This document shows, in pieces, positions 35,544 through 36,757 of a DNA stretch of 36,757 bases. Positions within the stretch are counted from its first letter, which is position 1, and each line of letters starts with the position of its first letter. The DNA lies in the NCBI GenBank assembly GCA_902607475.1, contig CACLKH010000009.1, forward strand, positions 1 to 36,757, written 5' to 3'. The notes beneath the pieces were generated by a model. It did not search any database, was not told the origin of the DNA, and saw nothing but the letters and a program-made list of their open reading frames with translations. This DNA is from an uncultured Alphaproteobacteria bacterium (GTDB lineage Bacteria > Pseudomonadota > Alphaproteobacteria > GCA-002720895). Made by a program: the position numbers and the translations under genes.

Positions 35544-36757
35544 ATGAAATTTGGTAGCCAATTAATTGATGAAATTAAAACTAGAATAAAAGTTTCAGAT
35601 ATTATTTCAAAGAAAATAAAATTAGCCCCAAGAGGAAAAGAGTTCATAGGGCTTTCACCATTCTCTAATGAAAAAACACCGTCATTTACGGTATCAGATG
35701 AAAAAGGATTTTATCATTGTTTTAGCACTGGAGAACATGGAAGTGTTTTTGACTTTGTAATGAAAACAGAAAATTTATCTTTTAAAGAAGCAGTTAAAAA
35801 ATTGGCGAGTTATGCTGGTATTAAAGTTGAAGAAAGTATTTATAAAAAAGAAGATATTTTAGTTCAAAATAAAATAAAAAATTTGAGAGAGATTTTGAAA
35901 ATATCTTCTAATTGGTTTCATCATAATTTAAAAAGAGAATTAAGAACTAATAAATATCTTCAAGAAATTTTTAAAAAAAGGAATTTTAACGAAACCATTA
36001 TAAATAATTTTTGTTTAGGCTATGCTCCAAAAAAAAACGATACACTTTATAATTATGTAAAATCAAAAAATTTTTCATCAAAGGATATTTTAGACTCTGG
36101 TTTAATTATAGTTTCAAGTAAAAATAATGAAAAATTTGATAGATTTAACAATCGCATAATTTTTCCAATTTATGATTATTTTTCTAATGTAGTTGGTTTT
36201 GGTGGTAAGGCTTTATCTGAAAATCAAATTGGAAAGTATATAAATTCTCCTTCAACAGACATATTTAAAAAAGGAGATCTTTTGTTTGGCTGGCAGCAAT
36301 GCAAAAATAATCCTTTGCAAAAAAATGAGTTATATATAGTTGAGGGCTATACCGATGTTATTTCAATGCATAATGCTGGATTTAAAAATACTGTAGCACC
36401 GTTGGGTACAGCTATAACAGTAAAGCAAATAATGTATTCTTGGCGTATTTCTAAAGAGCCAATATTGTGTATGGATGGAGATGAGGCAGGGCAAAAAGCA
36501 TCAAAAAGAATACCTGAATTGATTTTTCCATATTTAAAACCAGGTTATTCTTTAAATTTTTCTAAATTACCTCCTAAAGAGGATCCAGACAGTTTAATTT
36601 TATCTAACAATTTAAAAGATCTTAATCTGTCATTCGATAATAAATTATCTTTGGTAGATTTTGTATGGAATAATTTAATTTATGGAAAAATTTTTAATAC
36701 TCCGGAAAAAAGAGCTGAGTTAGAGGAAGAAATTAATAGATTATTAAATTTGATTAA
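35544..36757 (+). CDS. dnaG: DNA primase (3' end beyond the window)
   Basis: The first 404 residues are present and uninterrupted. DnaG synthesises the RNA primers for replication. The N-terminal zinc-ribbon block reads GLSPFSNEKTPSFTV and FYHCFSTGEHGSVFDFVM. Of the four canonical ligands (Cys-x2-His, Cys-x2-Cys) only Cys59 remains; the others are Ser38, Ser41 and Thr62. The catalytic core is intact, with RFNNRIIFPIYDYFSNVVGF and GGKALSENQIGKYINSP. The Toprim motifs are LYIVEGYTDVISMHNAGF (Glu), APLGTAIT and ILCMDGDEAGQKAS (Asp-x-Asp). ATG 35544 gives the standard start. rpoD would be expected next in this operon type but is not seen. Confidence 0.97.
   Translation, partial: MKFGSQLIDEIKTRIKVSDIISKKIKLAPRGKEFIGLSPFSNEKTPSFTVSDEKGFYHCFSTGEHGSVFDFVMKTENLSFKEAVKKLASYAGIKVEESIYKKEDILVQNKIKNLREILKISSNWFHHNLKRELRTNKYLQEIFKKRNFNETIINNFCLGYAPKKNDTLYNYVKSKNFSSKDILDSGLIIVSSKNNEKFDRFNNRIIFPIYDYFSNVVGFGGKALSENQIGKYINSPSTDIFKKGDLLFGWQQCKNNPLQKNELYIVEGYTDVISMHNAGFKNTVAPLGTAITVKQIMYSWRISKEPILCMDGDEAGQKASKRIPELIFPYLKPGYSLNFSKLPPKEDPDSLILSNNLKDLNLSFDNKLSLVDFVWNNLIYGKIFNTPEKRAELEEEINRLLNLI

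Noticed and set aside
1-36757. tRNA, rRNA, CRISPR arrays, insertion sequences or phage genes
   Set aside because: The gaps between genes were scanned by eye for T-loop-like GTTCRA motifs, regularly spaced repeats, transposase-like or integrase-like frames and terminal inverted repeats; none was seen. The scan is not exhaustive.

Overview
The window is extremely A+T-rich (roughly three quarters A+T by eye, not computed), densely packed and made up almost entirely of core genes. Gene content and order point to a streamlined alphaproteobacterium, most likely of the SAR11/Pelagibacterales type or a similar AT-rich lineage. The pointers are petABC with a proteobacterial-type cytochrome b, a YbjN-proC-TetR cluster, a MarR-OmpR-EnvZ cluster resembling Rhodobacter PetP/PetR, hldD-lgt-midA-pgeF-prs-rplY-pth-ychF, an ELM1-family protein beside carB, and carAB divergent from yqeY-dnaG. 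I see no phage, transposon, integron, CRISPR array, rRNA or recognisable tRNA.

Layout. At 1-1122 lie the 3' end of a CCA-adding enzyme gene (+) and hemF (-). At 1229-6353 (+) a six-gene run joins the cytochrome bc1 complex (petA, petB, petC) to a three-step salvage route for 5'-methylthioadenosine/5'-deoxyadenosine (mtnP, mtnA, class II aldolase). At 6356-13436 (-) the run is, in transcription order, hldD, lgt, midA, pgeF, prs, rplY, pth, ychF. At 13586-15495 (+) are a YbjN-like gene, proC and a TetR-like regulator. At 15488-17953 (-) are marR/petP-like, ompR/petR-like and a sensor kinase. ilvE (+) is at 18044-18913. At 18910-27309 (-) the run is, in transcription order, uvrB, a CaCA exchanger, a pteridine-reductase-like SDR, a 313-bp gene-free gap, then uvrC, pgsA, moeA, moaD and moaE. 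An aspartate-type aminotransferase (+) is at 27409-28608. At 28610-34877 (-) are carA, carB, an ELM1-like protein and trxB. At 35068-36757 (+) are yqeY and the start of dnaG, which runs off the window.

Genes on the same strand commonly abut or overlap by 4 or 8 nt. All five convergent pairs overlap or are 1-2 nt apart, leaving no room for ordinary terminators. The only gene-free stretch over 300 bp (23273-23585) carries an exact DnaA-box 9-mer inside a perfect inverted repeat.

The most notable observations are translational. lgt and carA have no ATG, GTG or TTG where their conserved N-termini must begin. lgt appears to start at ATT and carA at ACG, each preceded by a Shine-Dalgarno sequence (GGAG and AGGAGG), although a one-base error could explain either. 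DnaG has lost three of the four zinc-ribbon ligands. The codons for the essential Gly-Gly tail of MoaD form the Shine-Dalgarno sequence of moaE. I found no convincing undescribed multi-gene system; most of the window is ordinary housekeeping DNA.
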